From positions 1-36,430 of the forward strand of contig JAQUTD010000007.1 in assembly GCA_028709955.1 (NCBI GenBank): a stretch of 36,430 nt of DNA, written 5' to 3'. The stretch is from Bacteroidales bacterium. Lineage in GTDB: Bacteria; Bacteroidota; Bacteroidia; Bacteroidales; P3. The translations under genes and the position numbers were made by a program. Shown here piece by piece: positions 33,992 to 36,430 of this stretch (the first letter of the stretch is position 1; the number at the start of each line of letters is the position of its first letter). Under the pieces are notes generated by a model. The model was given only the letters and a program-made list of their open reading frames with translations, ran no database searches and had not been told where the DNA came from.

Positions 33992-34822
33992 ATGAGAAAA
34001 ATTTTATTGATAGCATTGCTAAGTTTTTTAACCTTACACACCTCTGCACAATTCATAAACAAATCGGAATTTGGATTAATTGTTGGGGGAGGAAACTATA
34101 TTGGAGACATTAATCCTAATTACAATTTCTACAACACAAAACTGATGGTTGGAGCAATCTATCGTTATAATATCAATCCGCGTTGGGTATTAAGAGGAAG
34201 TCTATTATTTGGATCTGTTGAAGCAGAAGATTCTCATTTCGGGAACATTAGAAATCTTAGTTTTCAATCGAAAATTAACGAAATTTCTGCAACATGTGAG
34301 TTTAACTTTTTTGATTACCAAACTGGAAGCAAAAAACATAGAATTAGTCCTTATATTTTTGGAGGGATTGGAGTATTTGTTATGAACCCAAAAACTCTAA
34401 TTAAGCATCCATTAACCTATGAAACAGAATGGGTAGAACTCCAACCCCTTTCAACTGAAGGGCAAGGCATGGAAGGATACTATTCCCCCTACTCACTTAC
34501 TCAAATTTCAATCCCCTTCGGATTAGGTGTTAAATTTAGTGTTAATAAATATGTATGCGTTGGTATAGAATGGGGACTTAGAAAAACTTTCACAGACTAT
34601 ATTGATGATGTTAGTAATAATTATGTTGATAGATTGGAGCTTTTGGAGTGGAGTGGTGAATTAGGGCAAGCAGCAGCTGACAGAACAAATGAAATAAAAG
34701 AAAACACTTACAATTCGGCAGGCTCAATGAGAGGAAATCCTCAAACAAAAGATTGGTATCAATTCTTTGGTTTAACCATAACTTCTAAAATCCCTCACAA
34801 AAACAAATGTATTACCTTTTAA
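33992..34822 (+). CDS. DUF6089 family outer-membrane-like protein
   Basis: A 276-residue protein with a signal peptide (residues 1-19, ending TSAQ). It begins with EFGLIVGGGNYIGDINPNYN and continues with alternating amphipathic strands (YRYNINPRWVLRGSLLFG, ISPYIFGGIGVF, GLGVKFSVNKYVCVGIEWGL), a pattern of an outer-membrane beta barrel of eight or more strands. It matches the DUF6089 family as I recall it, which in Bacteroidota often lies with uppS and bamA; neither is here. The C-terminus is IPHKNKCITF, without the terminal aromatic residue of a BamA substrate unless F276 serves. Function is unknown. Confidence 0.8.
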   Translation: MRKILLIALLSFLTLHTSAQFINKSEFGLIVGGGNYIGDINPNYNFYNTKLMVGAIYRYNINPRWVLRGSLLFGSVEAEDSHFGNIRNLSFQSKINEISATCEFNFFDYQTGSKKHRISPYIFGGIGVFVMNPKTLIKHPLTYETEWVELQPLSTEGQGMEGYYSPYSLTQISIPFGLGVKFSVNKYVCVGIEWGLRKTFTDYIDDVSNNYVDRLELLEWSGELGQAAADRTNEIKENTYNSAGSMRGNPQTKDWYQFFGLTITSKIPHKNKCITF

Positions 34823-34893
34823 GATAATTCTTTGCTTAGATTTATTTATTTTAATCTTCGATTCTTAAGAAGAAATATTACACAAAAGCTTAC

Positions 34894-35814
34894 TTAATAA
34901 TCCAAAAAGAAGAAAAGAGTTGAAAGGCTAATTATTAACCAAAGTATAATTCCCAACAAAAAAGCTCTTAGTCCTGCTGTTTTCATATCTTCAAGCGAGA
35001 ATGAAGTTCCAATTAAGAATAATGCTATAACCATACCTTTCTTTCCTAACCAATTTAAATGGTTAAAAGTTTCAGCATAAGATGGTAAATAATAGGCTAG
35101 AATTATTGCTATCACAAAATAAAGAATAAACCATGGAATCTTAACTTTTCCACCTTTTGATTCTTTCCTATTAATAAATAAAACAAGGAAAGAAAGTGGG
35201 ATAATCCATAAGGTTCTAGTAAGTTTTACAGTTGTTGCAATTTCCAATGCCTCAGAACCATAAGCAGCACCAGCTCCAACAACAGATGAGGTGTCATGAA
35301 TTGCAATTGCCGACCAATAACCAAAGCTTTCTTGGCTCATTCCCAAAGCATGACCAATAATAGGAAATATAAAAAGAGCTATTGCATTAAGCACAAAAAT
35401 TACAGTTAAAGCAAAGGTAATTTGATTATTCTTAGCATTAATAATTGGAGAAACAGCAGCAATTGCACTCCCTCCACAAATAGCAGTTCCAGAAGAAATC
35501 AACATTGTAGTATTCTTCTCCACTTTAAACAAATAACCCAAAGCCAAGCCAAAAAGAAATGTAAGAAATACAGATGTAGCCGTTAATAAAACCCCAGTTT
35601 GAGAAGTTTCCACAACCTTTTGCAAGCTCATTCCAAATCCCATCAACACAATTGACCATTGAAGAATCTTGGAAGTGTATTTCTTAATTTCGTATGGTTT
35701 TTCTACTTTTAATAATGTTAATAGAATTCCTGCTGCTAATGCTATTGGTGCTGTAAAGAAAGGCATTAAACATAGGAAAGGTATAACATAATAAAGAACT
35801 GATAGTTTTTTCAT
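34894..35814 (-). CDS. YeiH family (UPF0324) putative sulfate exporter
   Basis: A 306-residue inner-membrane protein with about ten hydrophobic segments. Family landmarks include GTAICGGSAIAAVSPIINAK, FGYWSAIAIHDTSSVVGAGAAYG, TVKLTRTLWIIPLSF and LIGTSFSLEDMKTAGLRAFLLG. Database names call such proteins putative sulfate exporters, but substrates are poorly documented. It has its own -7 element in the 42-bp gap to the AraC-family regulator gene, which is upstream and in the same orientation; that regulator is the obvious candidate controller. Confidence 0.88.
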   Translation of the reverse strand: MKKLSVLYYVIPFLCLMPFFTAPIALAAGILLTLLKVEKPYEIKKYTSKILQWSIVLMGFGMSLQKVVETSQTGVLLTATSVFLTFLFGLALGYLFKVEKNTTMLISSGTAICGGSAIAAVSPIINAKNNQITFALTVIFVLNAIALFIFPIIGHALGMSQESFGYWSAIAIHDTSSVVGAGAAYGSEALEIATTVKLTRTLWIIPLSFLVLFINRKESKGGKVKIPWFILYFVIAIILAYYLPSYAETFNHLNWLGKKGMVIALFLIGTSFSLEDMKTAGLRAFLLGIILWLIISLSTLFFFLDY

Positions 35815-35840
35815 ATTGTTATATTTAAGTTTAATGGCTG

Positions 35841-35848
35841 CAAAATTA
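35841..35848 (-). promoter_or_regulatory. -7 promoter element for the YeiH gene
   Basis: On the minus strand TAATTTTG followed by C is an exact match, ending 26 nt before the ATG at 35814. Its -33 box would fall within the 3' end of the AraC-family gene; none is obvious. Confidence 0.45.
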
Positions 35849-35856
35849 CAACTTAT

Positions 35857-36430
35857 TTATGACTTCTTATAATCTCCTGGAGTTATTCCGGTTTGGTGCT
35901 TGAAATACTTGCAAAAGAAAGATTGTGATACAAAATTCAAATAATCAGCTATTTCTTTTATTGTCATATCAGAGTATTTTAAGAGTGTTTGTGCTTCCAA
36001 AATTACATACTGATCTATCCACTCTGCTGCTGATTTAGCAGAGGTTTCTTTAATAAGTTTAGAAAGATATTTTGGAGTAATATTTAGTTTATCTGCATAG
36101 AATCCAACTGAACGCTCTGTTTGATGATAATCATTTAAGATAGTCATAAATTGTTCAAAAAGCAGAGTTTTTCTCATATTTTTATTAATGCTTAGATTGG
36201 AGACTATTGTGTTTGATTTATGAAGCCCATCCATTAGTGCATAACAAACTGCTGAAATTAATCCTTGAACAACTTCCAATTTATGTGAAATGTTTGGCGA
36301 AATAATTATTTGCTTAGTGAGATTAAAAAATTTGTTGTAAAGTTGTATATATTCTCTGTCAAGTGCTTGACATGATTGATTATGTACTTGCATATAGAGT
36401 GGAAGTATGTTTTTTATATCAATATGAATG
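35857..36430 (-). CDS. AraC family transcriptional regulator, N-terminus outside the window
   Basis: The open frame runs without a stop to the window edge, so this is the C-terminal part of a longer protein; the first ATG inside the window (36393) is an internal methionine. About 190 residues are visible. The last 100 form an AraC double helix-turn-helix: LNITPKYLSKLIKETSAKSAAEWI (first HTH), then IKEIADYLNFVSQSFFCKYFKHQTGITPGDYKKS (second HTH), the last segment being diagnostic. Upstream is part of a ligand-binding domain rich in helices. Bacteroidota members of this type are about 290 residues, so about one third is missing. It precedes the YeiH gene by 42 bp and may regulate it. Confidence 0.85.
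   Translation of the reverse strand, partial: IHIDIKNILPLYMQVHNQSCQALDREYIQLYNKFFNLTKQIIISPNISHKLEVVQGLISAVCYALMDGLHKSNTIVSNLSINKNMRKTLLFEQFMTILNDYHQTERSVGFYADKLNITPKYLSKLIKETSAKSAAEWIDQYVILEAQTLLKYSDMTIKEIADYLNFVSQSFFCKYFKHQTGITPGDYKKS

Noticed and set aside
34838-34871. Terminator between the DUF6089 and YeiH genes
   Set aside because: Only weak AT-rich stems (AGATT/AATCT and the palindrome TTCTTAAGAA) without a clear T-run; not enough to call.
36391-36393. Start codon of the AraC-family gene at 36393
   Set aside because: The same frame is open to the end of the window and the protein is too short for the family, so this ATG is internal.

Overview
The window comes from the chromosome of a member of the Bacteroidota, most likely the order Bacteroidales. 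The DNA is AT-rich and genes keep standard codons. Genes typical of that phylum are present: a secreted protein with a type IX secretion (T9SS) C-terminal sorting domain, a BT_3928-type DoxX protein, and DUF1599, DUF4831 and DUF6089 proteins. Twelve transcription starts are preceded by the Bacteroidota sigma factor -7 element TAnnTTTG, almost always followed by C. Shine-Dalgarno sequences are not evident. I see no phage, insertion sequence, CRISPR array, rRNA or tRNA; this is mostly housekeeping chromosome with a few poorly understood elements.

Layout, left to right. (1) 1-1476: a TfoX N-domain protein and a PAS-only protein (+), converging on an FkbM-type methyltransferase (-). (2) 7101 down to 1557 (-): an operon of Na/phosphate cotransporter, lpd, rfbC and recQ, with rfbC and recQ coupled by a TAATG overlap. 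(3) 8651-7224 (-): dnaA, behind a 386-bp AT-rich leader with two near-consensus DnaA boxes. (4) 10701-9038 (-): ribD and a YigZ/IMPACT protein, divergent from prmC (+, 10797). (5) 13079-11649 (-): a T9SS-sorted protein with YD-like repeats, then a 460-bp non-coding stretch holding an odd GC-rich block, 21-bp tandem repeats and a strong terminator.

(6) 22499-13540 (-): a roughly 9-kb likely operon of tpiA, prmA, a 1495-residue secreted protein of unknown function, plsY and an M3 peptidase lipoprotein, bounded by a recognisable promoter and a 12-bp-stem terminator. (7) 22500-22899: an intergenic region with three 15-bp palindromes spaced exactly 22 bp apart, the most striking unexplained DNA signal here. 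(8) 25747-22900 (-): DUF1599 protein, BT_3928-type DoxX/thioredoxin-like protein and a lone OppB-type permease. (9) 25827-27501 (+): folP and the diadenylate cyclase cdaA, converging through a bidirectional terminator on (10) 33354-27597 (-): EamA transporter, aguB, aguA (agmatine to putrescine), a WG-repeat protein and a DUF4831 lipoprotein. (11) 33442-34822 (+): a YfcE-like phosphoesterase and a DUF6089 protein. (12) 36430-34894 (-): an AraC-family regulator cut by the window edge, and a YeiH-family membrane protein.

Functionally, the window covers replication initiation and repair (dnaA, recQ), translation-factor and ribosome methylation (prmC, prmA), cofactor synthesis (ribD, folP), central metabolism (lpd, tpiA), phospholipid synthesis (plsY), c-di-AMP signalling (cdaA) and polyamine synthesis (aguA, aguB). 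The best candidates for undescribed biology are the triple phased palindrome, the giant secreted protein encoded between prmA and plsY, and the GC-rich element upstream of the T9SS gene.
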